Source: Streptomyces sp. ISL-94 (GTDB lineage Bacteria > Actinomycetota > Actinomycetes > Streptomycetales > Streptomycetaceae). Taken from it: 64,000 nt of DNA. The DNA lies in contig NZ_JAGGOZ010000019.1 of the NCBI RefSeq assembly GCF_018614075.1, positions 1-64,000 on the forward strand, given 5' to 3'. The translations under genes were made by a program, and so were the position numbers. Shown in pieces: positions 50,892 to 59,215 of the stretch. Position 1 is the first letter of the stretch. Each line of letters opens with the position of its first letter. Under the pieces are notes generated by a model. That model worked only from the letters and a program-made list of their open reading frames with translations. It did not search any database and was not told the DNA's origin.

Positions 50892-53237
50892 CTACTCCGT
50901 CCGCAGGCCGTCCGGGCGCATCAGGCGGAGCAGCGGTGGCAGGCTGAGTACGGTCATCGCGGCGACCAGGCCCGCGCCGACGCCGGTCATCGCCGTGACC
51001 GGGGCCCAGTCGATCCGGACGGCTCGGCCGGCCATCCGCATCAGGACCGCGCCGAGGCCCACGCCCACCGCCGCCGCCAGGGCCAGGCCCAGCGTGATCG
51101 GCAGTGCGGTCTGCCAGAGCACCGACAGGCACAGCGTGGAACGCTTGGTGCCGAAGGCGACCAGGGACGACAGCAGTTTCCTGCGCTCACGCAGCTGCTC
51201 CAGCTGCGAGACGAGCAGGCTCGCGCCGATCAGGATCAACACGGCGGTCGCGCCGAAGAACAGCCCGGTGCGGATCGCCGCGTAACCGGCGTCCTGCGTG
51301 GTGGACTTCAGCGTCATGACGCGGCTGAGCCGATCCGCCTTGACGGTGGCCGTACGGGCCAGCTCCAGGGCGTCCGGCACGGACTCGTCGAGCTGGACGA
51401 ACACCTGGGTGTTCCCGGCGTCGCCGACGGCCTTGGGGGCGATCGACGGGGTCACCAGGATCCCGTCGCGCAGACTGCCGGTCGGATCCACGCGGCTGGC
51501 GACGGTGAGGGCCGTGGCCGGGAGGGTCCACTCGAAAGTCTTCTCGTCCTTCTCGGGGCCGGTGGCCGGGCTGACGCTCAGTGTCTCGCCCGGCTTCGCG
51601 GGGGAGCCGTAGATGCCGGAGTCCTTGTCCTCGGTGCCGGTGAGCACGAAAGCGTCACCATCCTTGCACGCGTCCAGTACGGCGACCTCGCGCAGCGCCT
51701 CGCACGTACCGGCGGTGATCGCGACCCTGCTGCCCGCATCCGCGAGGCGGGTGGAGTACAGGGCGGTCAGCGGAACGGCTCGGGCGACGCCCCTGGCCGC
51801 GGAGATCTTTGCGGCGAGCGCGTCGGCCCGGTCCTCGCCGTCCCGGGGCAGCAGGACCGAAAGGGCGGCCCGCGATGGGTCCTGGCCGGTGGCCTCGGTG
51901 TAGTCGGCCTCGACGGCGGCGAAGAGCATCTGCAGGGCGATGGCCCCGGCCACGGCGACCGCGATGCCGTTGACGAGCCGGGTGGCGGCGCCTCTGTCGA
52001 GCTGGAGGCGGCGGACGGCCAACTGCCAGGAGACCGGGCCGCCGCCTGAGGTCCGGCCGACGAGTTGCTCCAGCAGCCAGGGCAGTAGGGCGGTGATGCC
52101 GACCAGCAGCAGCACCACACCGGCGCTGACCTGCGTCCGGTTGAAGTCGTCCTGGCTGTTGCCGCGGCCCGTCATCGGGGCGAGCAGGCCGAGTCCGGCC
52201 AGCGGCAGCAGCAGCCGCCACCAGATGCGCCGCCGCCGCGGGGTGACCGTACGGACGACGCCCAGCGGCTCGACGACCACGCCGCGCATCGCGAACAGGG
52301 TCACGGCGACGGCCGCGGCGGGCACCACGAGCGCGACGAGCGCGGCCAGCCACACCGAGGGGTCGAGGTCGGCCGGGAAGACGCTGCGCTCCTGGAGTGT
52401 GAAGCTGCCGACGAGCCCGCGGCCGACGGCGAAGAAGCCGACGCCCAGGACCAGGCCGACCAGGGACCCGGCGAGGGCCTCGCCGGCGGCGATCCGGCGG
52501 ACCATCAGCGCGTCGGCGCCGACCAGGCGAAGGGCCGCCAGCCGGCGATCGCGGCGCTCACCGCCGAAGCGGACGGCGGCGGCGATGAACACGGCGACGG
52601 GCAGCAGCAGCGCGACGAAGGTCAGCACCACCAGGAGCGTCAGGACCGGGTCGAGCTGCTCGCGTTCCCCGGCGTGGGAGAAGCCGGTGATCCGCTGGAC
52701 GCGGTAGTCCTGCGGGCCGGATTTCCCGAGGCGGTCGGTACCGGCGTAGAAGAGGAGTTCGCCGGGGCCGATGAGGCCGGTGTCGCCGATGACCTCGGAG
52801 ATCCTCCCGTCGAGGCGGTCGCGCAGCAGCTTGCCGTCGGAGGACTCCAGCAGCTGCCGCAGGGCGGGGGAGACGGCCATCTCGCCCAGGCCGGGGATCT
52901 TCGTCAGGCCTGGCGGAAGAGGTGCGTCCGGGCCCTCGGCCTGGAGGAGGGCTCCCTCGATGTCCGTGTCGCGGTACGTCTGGTTCGCGCCGTAGATCAA
53001 CAGGGTGTCGGGGCCCGGCTGTTCGACGGTGGGCGAGGTCGTCGTGGAGCGGGCGTCACCGCGTTCGTAGCGGGCGGCGAGCGCGCTGGGCAGTGCGGTG
53101 GTGATCAGCAGCAGCGCCACGCCGAGGCCGACGCCGATGCCGGTGAGGAGAGTGCGGGTCCAGCCCTGACGGCCGCCGCCGAAGGCGAAGCGGGCGCCTG
53201 TGGAGAGGTCGCGGGCCCATGCCCGGAGCGTGCTCAT
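50892..53237 (-). CDS. ABC transporter permease, FtsX-like (MacB type)
   Basis: A 781-aa permease with a first helix near residues 30-50 (LLTGIGVGLGVALLLITTAL), a large extracytoplasmic domain, two FtsX domains (LTLLVVLTFVALLLPVAVFI and later ATAVLILIGASLLVSQLEQL) and about ten helices. The second extracellular part contains a Cys pair (GTCEALREVAVLDACKDG). FtsX-type transporters drive extrusion or signal across the membrane, often for peptide antibiotics. Its start overlaps the ATPase stop by ATGA. Confidence 0.9.
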   Translation of the reverse strand: MSTLRAWARDLSTGARFAFGGGRQGWTRTLLTGIGVGLGVALLLITTALPSALAARYERGDARSTTTSPTVEQPGPDTLLIYGANQTYRDTDIEGALLQAEGPDAPLPPGLTKIPGLGEMAVSPALRQLLESSDGKLLRDRLDGRISEVIGDTGLIGPGELLFYAGTDRLGKSGPQDYRVQRITGFSHAGEREQLDPVLTLLVVLTFVALLLPVAVFIAAAVRFGGERRDRRLAALRLVGADALMVRRIAAGEALAGSLVGLVLGVGFFAVGRGLVGSFTLQERSVFPADLDPSVWLAALVALVVPAAAVAVTLFAMRGVVVEPLGVVRTVTPRRRRIWWRLLLPLAGLGLLAPMTGRGNSQDDFNRTQVSAGVVLLLVGITALLPWLLEQLVGRTSGGGPVSWQLAVRRLQLDRGAATRLVNGIAVAVAGAIALQMLFAAVEADYTEATGQDPSRAALSVLLPRDGEDRADALAAKISAARGVARAVPLTALYSTRLADAGSRVAITAGTCEALREVAVLDACKDGDAFVLTGTEDKDSGIYGSPAKPGETLSVSPATGPEKDEKTFEWTLPATALTVASRVDPTGSLRDGILVTPSIAPKAVGDAGNTQVFVQLDESVPDALELARTATVKADRLSRVMTLKSTTQDAGYAAIRTGLFFGATAVLILIGASLLVSQLEQLRERRKLLSSLVAFGTKRSTLCLSVLWQTALPITLGLALAAAVGVGLGAVLMRMAGRAVRIDWAPVTAMTGVGAGLVAAMTVLSLPPLLRLMRPDGLRTE

Positions 53238-53926
53238 ATGATCCGCTCCATGTCGCGGGACATGCCGTCGCGCACGACGATCTCCCGGTCGGAGTAGGCC
53301 GCCACGCGCGTCTCGTGGGTGACGAGGACCAGGGCGGCGCCGGCGGACCGGGCGGTTTCGGTGAGCAGCTGCATCACGAGCTCGCCGTTGAGGGAGTTGA
53401 GGGCGCCGGTGGGCTCGTCGGCGAAGATCACCCGCGGGCGGGTGACCAGGGCGCGGGCGACGGCCACGCGCTGGCTCTGACCGCCGGAGACCTCGCCGGG
53501 GCGCTTGGCGGCCAGGTCCTCGACCTGGAGCCGCTCCATCCAGTCCAGGGCGGTCCGCTCGGCCTCCTTGCGCTTGACGCCGGTGAGGCGGAGCGGCAGG
53601 GCTACGTTCTCCACGCAGGTCAACTCCGGTACGAGCTGCCCGAACTGGAAGACGAAGCCGAAGTCGGTGCGGCGCAGGGCGCTGCGCTCGGCGTCGTTCA
53701 TGGCGGACAGCTCGCGGCCGGCGTAGGTGATGGAGCCGGAGTCGGGCGTGATGATCCCGGCGAGGCAGTGCAGCAGGGTGGACTTGCCCGAGCCGGAGGG
53801 GCCCATGACGGCGACGACCTCGCCGGGGTGGACGGAGAACTCGGCGCCGTCGAGGGCGCGGGTGGATCCGTAGGTCTTACGGAGATCCGCGGCGGCGAGC
53901 AGAGAGCCGGCGGGCGCGTGGGTCAT
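53234..53926 (-). CDS. ABC transporter ATP-binding protein (MacB/LolD type)
   Basis: A 230-aa ATPase: Walker A AVMGPSGSGKSTLLHCLAGI, Q-loop in FGFVFQFGQLVPELTCVENV, signature EVSGGQSQRVAVARALVTRP, Walker B VIFADEPTGALNSLNG and H-loop VLVTHETRVAAYSDRE. Pairs with the FtsX permease. Starts within the end of the PadR gene (ATGA), so the three genes form one operon. Confidence 0.95.
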   Translation of the reverse strand: MTHAPAGSLLAAADLRKTYGSTRALDGAEFSVHPGEVVAVMGPSGSGKSTLLHCLAGIITPDSGSITYAGRELSAMNDAERSALRRTDFGFVFQFGQLVPELTCVENVALPLRLTGVKRKEAERTALDWMERLQVEDLAAKRPGEVSGGQSQRVAVARALVTRPRVIFADEPTGALNSLNGELVMQLLTETARSAGAALVLVTHETRVAAYSDREIVVRDGMSRDMERII

Positions 53927-54447
53927 CGTCGTACCTCCTCGGCGAGCCGGTCCAGGCGGGCGGCGGCGAGCTCCAGCCAGCGCAGGTCCGCCTCCAGGTG
54001 GAACAGGGCGTGGTCGCAGACGAGCTGGTCGGCGAGGTCGCCCTTGCGCTTGCGCTGGGTCAGGATGCGCATGAGGCGCAGGTGTTCGGCGCGCTGGGTG
54101 TCCAGCAGCCCGGCAGCGCTGCGGTGGGTGAGCAGGGCGAGGACGATCTTGGTGTAGAGCGTCGAGTGGAGGTAGGGCTCGGGCTTCTCGGGCTGCGAGA
54201 GCCAGCGCTCGACGTCGGTGATGCCGGCGTCGGTGATGGCGTACCGCTTGCGGTCGGGGCCGCCGCCGCTCTCGATGCCGTCGACTTCGACGAGGCCGTT
54301 CTTGAGGAGGCGGGACATGGTCGAGTAGACCTGGCCGTAGGCGAGGGGGCGGTCGTGGCCGAACTTCTCGTCGAAGGCGCGCTTGAGGTCGTATCCGTGG
54401 CGGGGGCCGGCCTCCAGGAGGCCGAGGAGCGTGTGACCGATGGACAT
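53923..54447 (-). CDS. PadR-family transcriptional regulator
   Basis: A 174-aa regulator with the PadR winged helix: MSIGHTLLGLLEAGPRHGYD, LKRAFDEKFGHDRPLAYGQV, YSTMSRLLKNGLVEVDGIES, KRYAITDAGITDVERWL, then a C-terminal helical domain (Vir_act_alpha_C-like). ATG 54447. It probably represses its own operon and senses the pump substrate. A GTATAC-rich site lies just upstream. Confidence 0.9.
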   Translation of the reverse strand: MSIGHTLLGLLEAGPRHGYDLKRAFDEKFGHDRPLAYGQVYSTMSRLLKNGLVEVDGIESGGGPDRKRYAITDAGITDVERWLSQPEKPEPYLHSTLYTKIVLALLTHRSAAGLLDTQRAEHLRLMRILTQRKRKGDLADQLVCDHALFHLEADLRWLELAAARLDRLAEEVRR

Positions 54448-54456
54448 GCAGGTGAC

Positions 54457-54488
54457 TGTACACGGTGTGTATACCCACGGTGTATACG
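54457..54488. promoter_or_regulatory. Putative PadR operator/promoter
   Basis: TGTACACGGTGTGTATACCC and ACGGTGTATACGTG are near-direct repeats with GTATAC palindromes, 10-40 bp upstream of the PadR start. The site would serve for autoregulation. Confidence 0.6.
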
Positions 54489-54517
54489 TGGCACGTATCC
54501 GGCCGGATCCGGGCCCC

Positions 54518-54960
54518 GAGCCCCCCGCCTCAAACGCCGGCGAGGCTGGGGGGGTCTGGGCTCCGCCCCGGGCCCCGCGGCGAAATGCGGCGGGGCTGGA
54601 TTGGGGTGCGGCTGAGGGGTCCCGCACGGCTCAAAGACCGGGGCTCCGCCCCGGGCCCCGCGCCTCAAGCGCCGGCGAGGCTGGGAGGGTCTGGGCTCCG
54701 CCCCGGGCCCCGCGCTGGCGAGGCTGGATGTGGCCGGCGTAGGTCTGGAAGTGCACCCATCAGGACCCCTGCGCCCTGCGGGCTGGATCGCCCGCAGGGC
54801 AATCCCGGCCCGCTGCCGTTTGAGGCGCACCCCTCAGCCTCGCCGGTTTTGGAGGCGCGCCCTCCAGCCACGCCGGGGCTTGAGGCGGGCCCACTCAGCC
54901 CCGCCGGCGTTTGAGGCGCGGGGTCTGGGGCGGAGCCCCAGCGGCGGCGCCGCACCTGTG
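54518..54960. repeat. Array of dispersed intergenic repeats
   Basis: At least three copies of the module GGGCTCCGCCCC...CGCCGGCGAGGCTGG in + orientation (around 54518-54560, 54640-54690, 54690-54730) are followed by about four in the opposite sense (54815-54960). Together they fill the 520-bp gap between the PadR and RHH-repeat genes. I see no gene in it; the open frames are repeat-derived. Confidence 0.8.
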
Positions 54961-54971
54961 GGCCCGGCCGG

Positions 54972-55637
54972 TCAGGCCGTCGGCTTGGGAGGGCGGCCGC
55001 GGCGGGGGATGGGAGACGGGGGGGAGGGGAGGCGGCCCGCCTCGGAGAGGGCGCGGCGGAGCAGGAACTCGATCTGCGCGTTCGCGCTGCGCAGTTCCTC
55101 GCCCGCCCAGCGGGCCAGCGCGTCGTACACCTGGGGGTCGAGCCGCAGCAGGACCTGCTTGCGCGCCTGCGCCCCCGTTCGGGCGGGCCGTTCCGGGGCA
55201 GGGGTTCCCGCCGGTGCGGGTGGTGCCGGGCGGGGCTCCAGGTCGGACGCCCCCGCCCGGGCGGGCCGCTCCGGGGCGGGGGTTCCCGCCGGTGCGGGTG
55301 GTGCCGGGCGGGGCTCCAGGTCGGACGCCCCCGCCCGGGCGGGCCGTTCCGGGGCGGGGGTTCCCGCCGGGGCGGGTGGTGCCGGGCGGGGCTCCGGGTC
55401 GGACGCCCCTGCCCGGGTGGGCCGTTCCGGGTCGGACGCCCCTGCCCGGGTGGGCCGTTCCGGGTCGGACGCCCCTGCCCGGGTGGGCCGTTCCGGGTCG
55501 GACGCCCCTGCCCGGGTGGGCCGCTCCGGGTCGGACGCCCCCGTTCGGGCGGGCCGTTCCGGGGCAGGGGCAGCTGCCCGGGGGGCCGGGTCGGGTGCCC
55601 CCGCCGGGGTGGGTCGGGTGCCGCCGCCGGGGGTCAC
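54972..55637 (-). CDS. Ribbon-helix-helix protein with long Pro-rich tandem repeats
   Basis: A 221-aa protein. GTG 55637 overlaps the SPFH gene stop (GTGA). Residues ~1-155 are low complexity: four perfect-looking PERPTRAGASD units (11 aa), then three 26-aa units containing EPRPAPPAPAGTPAPERPAR. The C-terminal 64 residues (ARKQVLLRLDPQVYDALARW, AGEELRSANAQIEFLLRRAL) form an Arc/HicB-like RHH domain, ending in a GRPPK tail that resembles an AT-hook. Likely DNA-binding. Its tight coupling to an SPFH protein is often seen in Streptomyces; the reason is unknown. Confidence 0.8.
   Translation of the reverse strand: MTPGGGTRPTPAGAPDPAPRAAAPAPERPARTGASDPERPTRAGASDPERPTRAGASDPERPTRAGASDPERPTRAGASDPEPRPAPPAPAGTPAPERPARAGASDLEPRPAPPAPAGTPAPERPARAGASDLEPRPAPPAPAGTPAPERPARTGAQARKQVLLRLDPQVYDALARWAGEELRSANAQIEFLLRRALSEAGRLPSPPSPIPRRGRPPKPTA
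55165..55536. repeat. Nested tandem repeats (78-bp x3 and 33-bp x4) within the RHH gene
   Basis: A 78-bp unit with GGTTCCCGCCGGTGCGGG repeats three times, then a 33-bp unit with GGGTGGGCCGTTCCGGGTCG repeats four times. Both lengths are multiples of three, so the frame is preserved. The 33-bp unit is a subset of the 78-bp unit. Confidence 0.85.
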
Positions 55638-56542
55638 TGGTAGAGCGTGCCCGTGTTGAGCACCGGCTGCGCGGCGCGGTCGCCGCAGAGGACCACCATC
55701 AGGTTCGAGACCATGGCGGCCTTGCGCTCCGAGTCCAGGTCCACGATCTCCTCCTCCGCCAGGCGGGTCAGGGCCAGCTCGACCATGCCCACCGCGCCTT
55801 CCACGATCTGCTTGCGGGCCGCCACGACCGCGCCCGCCTGCTGGCGCTGAAGCATCGCGGAGGCGATCTCCGGAGCGTACGCGAGATGCGTGAAGCGGGA
55901 CTCGATGATGTGGACCCCGGCCGCCTCCACCCGCGCGTGCAGTTCCACGGCGAGCTTCTCGGTGATCTCCTCGGCGTTCCCGCGCAGCGACAGGCCGCCC
56001 TCCTCGTGGGCGTCGTACGGGTACTCGATCGCGATGTGGCGGACCGCCGCCTCCGTCTGCGTCTCCACGAACTCCGTGAAGTCCTCGACCTCGAACACCG
56101 CCCGCGCCGTGTCCTCGACCCGCCACACCACGACCGCCGCCAGCTCGATCGGGTTGCCGTAGGCGTCGTTGACCTTCAGGACGGCCGTCTCGTGGTTGCG
56201 CACCCGCGTCGAGATCTTCTCCCGGGAGGTCAGCGGGTTGACCCAACGCAGCCCGTCCGTACGGATCGTCCCCCGGTACCGCCCGAACAGCTGGACCACC
56301 CGCGCCTCGCCCGGCGCGACCGTGTTGAGCCCGCTCATCGCGACGATGGAGGCGAGGATCAGCAGGATGCCGCCCGCGATCAGCGACGCCTTGGAGGCGG
56401 TGGCCGTCAGTACCGCGCCGGTCGCGATCAGGCCCGCCCCCGCCGCGATGCCCGCCAGTCCGAGCAGCAGCGCCAGGCCGCCGCCCACGCTGCGCGCGGT
56501 GAACTCGCGTACGCCACCCGGCGTGGCGAAGGTGTTCGTCAT
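55634..56542 (-). CDS. SPFH/band 7 domain protein
   Basis: A 302-aa protein. Two hydrophobic stretches (LALLLGLAGIAAGAGLIATG, LIAGGILLILASIVAMSGLN) anchor the N-terminus; the SPFH domain follows (VAPGEARVVQLFGRYRGTIR, FEVEDFTEFVETQTEAAVRH, LAVELHARVEAAGVHIIESR). SPFH proteins form membrane microdomain scaffolds. ATG 56542. Coupled to the RHH gene by GTGA. Confidence 0.9.
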   Translation of the reverse strand: MTNTFATPGGVREFTARSVGGGLALLLGLAGIAAGAGLIATGAVLTATASKASLIAGGILLILASIVAMSGLNTVAPGEARVVQLFGRYRGTIRTDGLRWVNPLTSREKISTRVRNHETAVLKVNDAYGNPIELAAVVVWRVEDTARAVFEVEDFTEFVETQTEAAVRHIAIEYPYDAHEEGGLSLRGNAEEITEKLAVELHARVEAAGVHIIESRFTHLAYAPEIASAMLQRQQAGAVVAARKQIVEGAVGMVELALTRLAEEEIVDLDSERKAAMVSNLMVVLCGDRAAQPVLNTGTLYQ

Positions 56543-56796
56543 CGTTTGCCCCCGTTTCTCGTGGTCGCGACCGTCGGCCGGTCCGTTAGCAAAGTGATAT
56601 CACTTTTTTGGTCCGTGCGGGACGTGTGGGACGCCCGGCAACCCTTTGGCCTCCGCATGCGTCGGTTCCTGTGGTGTGGGTGCTGATTCTCACGTCCGAA
56701 TTGACCGGTATTGGCCAAGGTTGGCCAGCCTTTGTCACAACCTGTGGTGTTAGCTTTCTGAGCTGACGTCGGGGGAAATTGAGCGGAGCGGGAGCG

Positions 56797-59076
56797 ATGG
56801 GCCGAGCAGAAGCACGTAAGGCGCAGCAGCAGCGCGGTGCGCGGCGGGCGCCGAGCGGACGTGCGCAGGGCACCAAGGGCAAGGCGGGCGCGGGCAAACG
56901 CACCGGCATACGTCGCTTCTTCACCTGGAAGAAGATCCTCGGGACGTTCTTCGGAATGATCCTGCTCTTCATGGCCGCGGCGGTCATCCTCTACTTCTCG
57001 GTGAACGAACCCACCGACCCGAACGAGAGCGCCACGCTCCAGAGCAACACCTACCGGTACTCCGACGGCTCGATCATGGCCCGCACCGGCGACATGAACC
57101 GCGAGATCCTCCCGATCGACAAGATCCCCCCCGACGTCCGCACCGCGTTCATCGCCATCGAGAACAAGTCCTTCTACAAGGACCGCGGCATCGACGTGAT
57201 GGGCGTGGCCCGGGGCCTGTTCAACACGGTCCGCGGCAAGGGCACGGCCGGCGGCTCGACGATCACCCAGCAGTACGTCAAGAACTACTACCTGACGCAG
57301 GACCAGTCGCCGACGCGCAAGGTCCGCGAGCTCGTGATCGCCCTCAAGGTCGACCAGCGCATGGAGAAGGATGAAATCCTCGCCGGTTACCTGAACACCA
57401 ACTTCTACGGCCGCAGCGCGTACGGGATCCAGGCCGCGGCCCAGGCCTACTACGGCGTCGACGCCAACAAGCTCACGCTGGAGCAGGGCGCCTACCTCGC
57501 CGCCGTCATCCAGGCCCCCAGCCAGTACGACTGGGCGACCGCCGGCCCGAACGGCAAGCGGCTGGTCATGATCCGCTTCAACGCCGTCCTCGACAACATG
57601 GTCGAGATGGGCGAGCTGGACGAGGCCAAGCGCAAGACCATGGCCTTCCAGGAGCCCATCAAGCCCAAGCCCCGCCCTGGCATGGACGGCCAGAAGGGCT
57701 ACCTGGTCCAGGCCTCCAACGACGAGATGAACAAGCAGGGCATCACCGACGCCCAGATCGCGGCCGGCGGCTGGAACATCACGCTCAACGTCGACAAGAA
57801 GAAGCAGGCGGCGCTGGAGACGGCCGTCCAGGACGAGCTGGAGTCCAAGCTCGACCGCAAGGACCCCAAGGAACGTCCCCAGGACCAGAGCGTCCAGGCC
57901 GGCGCGACCTCCGTGGACGCGAAGACCGGTGCGATCGTCGCGATGTACGGCGGACAGGGCCTGGCGGAGAAGTCAGCGAGCAACGCCCTGCGCACCGACT
58001 ACCAGCCGGGCTCGACCTTCAAGCCGATCGTGCTCGCCTCCGCCCTGGAGAACAACGCCACCACCCAGGGCGGCAAGCCGATCACCCCGAATACGCTCTA
58101 CGACGGCACCAGCAAGCGCCAGGTGGTCGGCAGCAAGATCCCGTTCAGCCCGGAGAACCAGGACGACAGGGACTTCGGCAAGGAGATCACCGTCCAGGAC
58201 GCCACCAACTTCTCGGTGAACTCCGTTTACGCGCAGATGATCGTGGACGTGAAGCCGCCCAACGTGAAGAAGACGGCCCTCGCGCTGGGCATGAAGGACC
58301 GCGAGGGCTGGCCCGAGGACAAGCCGGCCATGGCGCTCGGCACGATGACAGCGAGCACCGTGGAGATGGCGGGCGTCTACGCCACCTTCGACAACCACGG
58401 CAAGAAGGTCACGCCGACCATCATCAAGAGCGCCGAGCACAAGGACCGGGAGTTCACTCCCCAACAGGCCATCGGCAGCCAGGCCGTCTCCCGCCAGACC
58501 GCCGACACCGTCACCAAGGTGCTCACCGGTGTGGTCAACGACGAGGGCGGCTCCGGCAACAAGGTCAGGAGCAGCGCCTACGAGGCGGCCGGCAAGACCG
58601 GTACCAGCGAGTCGAACTTCTCCGGCTGGTTCACCGGCTACACGCCGGAGCTGGTCACCGTCGTGGCGATGTTCGGCGAGGAGCCGGGCACCCACACCCA
58701 GGTCACCCTGACCGGCACCGCCGGCCTGGGGCGTGCGGGTGGTTCCAGCTTCCCCGCCTCCATCTGGAAGACGTACACCCTCGCCGCCCTCAAGGGCGTG
58801 GACACCGCGTCGTTCAACCTGAAGGAGGCGGAGATGGGTGCCCCGCAGGCGCCGTCCCGCAGCACCTCCCCGACGCCCTCCGCCAGCCAGTCCTCCAGCG
58901 CTCCGGCGACGAGCAGCGCGCCGCCGAGCTCACCCAACGCGACGCCGACCCCGACCCCGACGCCGACCAAGACCGGTGGTCCCAAGCCGCCGACTCCGAC
59001 GCCGACCGCGACGCCGACCGCGACCAAGACCGGCGGTCCGAAGCCGCCGGACCCGCCGCTGTTCCCCGAGGGCTAG
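56797..59076 (+). CDS. Bifunctional penicillin-binding protein (class A PBP)
   Basis: A 759-aa wall synthase. A basic, low-complexity cytosolic start (residues 1-45), one membrane helix (ILGTFFGMILLFMAAAVILY), the GT51 glycosyltransferase domain with catalytic Glu122 (IAIENKSFYKDRGID) and GGSTITQQYVKNYYL, then the transpeptidase domain: Ser406 in PGSTFKP, Ser473-x-Asn in SVNSVY and Lys600 in KTGTSES. The last ~70 residues are a Pro/Thr/Ser linker. It polymerises and cross-links peptidoglycan. ATG 56797 after GGAG; a TTG 18 bp upstream is possible. Confidence 0.95.
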   Translation: MGRAEARKAQQQRGARRAPSGRAQGTKGKAGAGKRTGIRRFFTWKKILGTFFGMILLFMAAAVILYFSVNEPTDPNESATLQSNTYRYSDGSIMARTGDMNREILPIDKIPPDVRTAFIAIENKSFYKDRGIDVMGVARGLFNTVRGKGTAGGSTITQQYVKNYYLTQDQSPTRKVRELVIALKVDQRMEKDEILAGYLNTNFYGRSAYGIQAAAQAYYGVDANKLTLEQGAYLAAVIQAPSQYDWATAGPNGKRLVMIRFNAVLDNMVEMGELDEAKRKTMAFQEPIKPKPRPGMDGQKGYLVQASNDEMNKQGITDAQIAAGGWNITLNVDKKKQAALETAVQDELESKLDRKDPKERPQDQSVQAGATSVDAKTGAIVAMYGGQGLAEKSASNALRTDYQPGSTFKPIVLASALENNATTQGGKPITPNTLYDGTSKRQVVGSKIPFSPENQDDRDFGKEITVQDATNFSVNSVYAQMIVDVKPPNVKKTALALGMKDREGWPEDKPAMALGTMTASTVEMAGVYATFDNHGKKVTPTIIKSAEHKDREFTPQQAIGSQAVSRQTADTVTKVLTGVVNDEGGSGNKVRSSAYEAAGKTGTSESNFSGWFTGYTPELVTVVAMFGEEPGTHTQVTLTGTAGLGRAGGSSFPASIWKTYTLAALKGVDTASFNLKEAEMGAPQAPSRSTSPTPSASQSSSAPATSSAPPSSPNATPTPTPTPTKTGGPKPPTPTPTATPTATKTGGPKPPDPPLFPEG

Positions 59077-59138
59077 ACAACGGATACGGATACGGATACG
59101 GACCCGGATTCGGAGACGGATCCGGGCCTGCGGATCGA

Positions 59139-59182
59139 AGACCGCCGCCCCGCAGCCTTCACGGCTCGCGGGGCGGCGGTCT
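59139..59182 (+). terminator. Terminator after the PBP gene
   Basis: AGACCGCCGCCCCGC - 14-base loop - GCGGGGCGGCGGTCT, a perfect 15-bp stem. A run of GGATAC hexamers (59080-59100) lies between it and the stop. Confidence 0.9.
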
Positions 59183-59215
59183 GTCGTAGAGGCCCCCGGC
59201 GGAGCCATCTGCCGG

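Noticed and set aside
55165..55536. Regular repeats that could suggest a CRISPR array
   Set aside because: Units are directly adjacent, without unique spacers, and in frame within a protein gene.
54911..56686. Plus-strand 591-codon frame
   Set aside because: Runs opposite the RHH-repeat and SPFH genes and through dispersed repeats; no homology.
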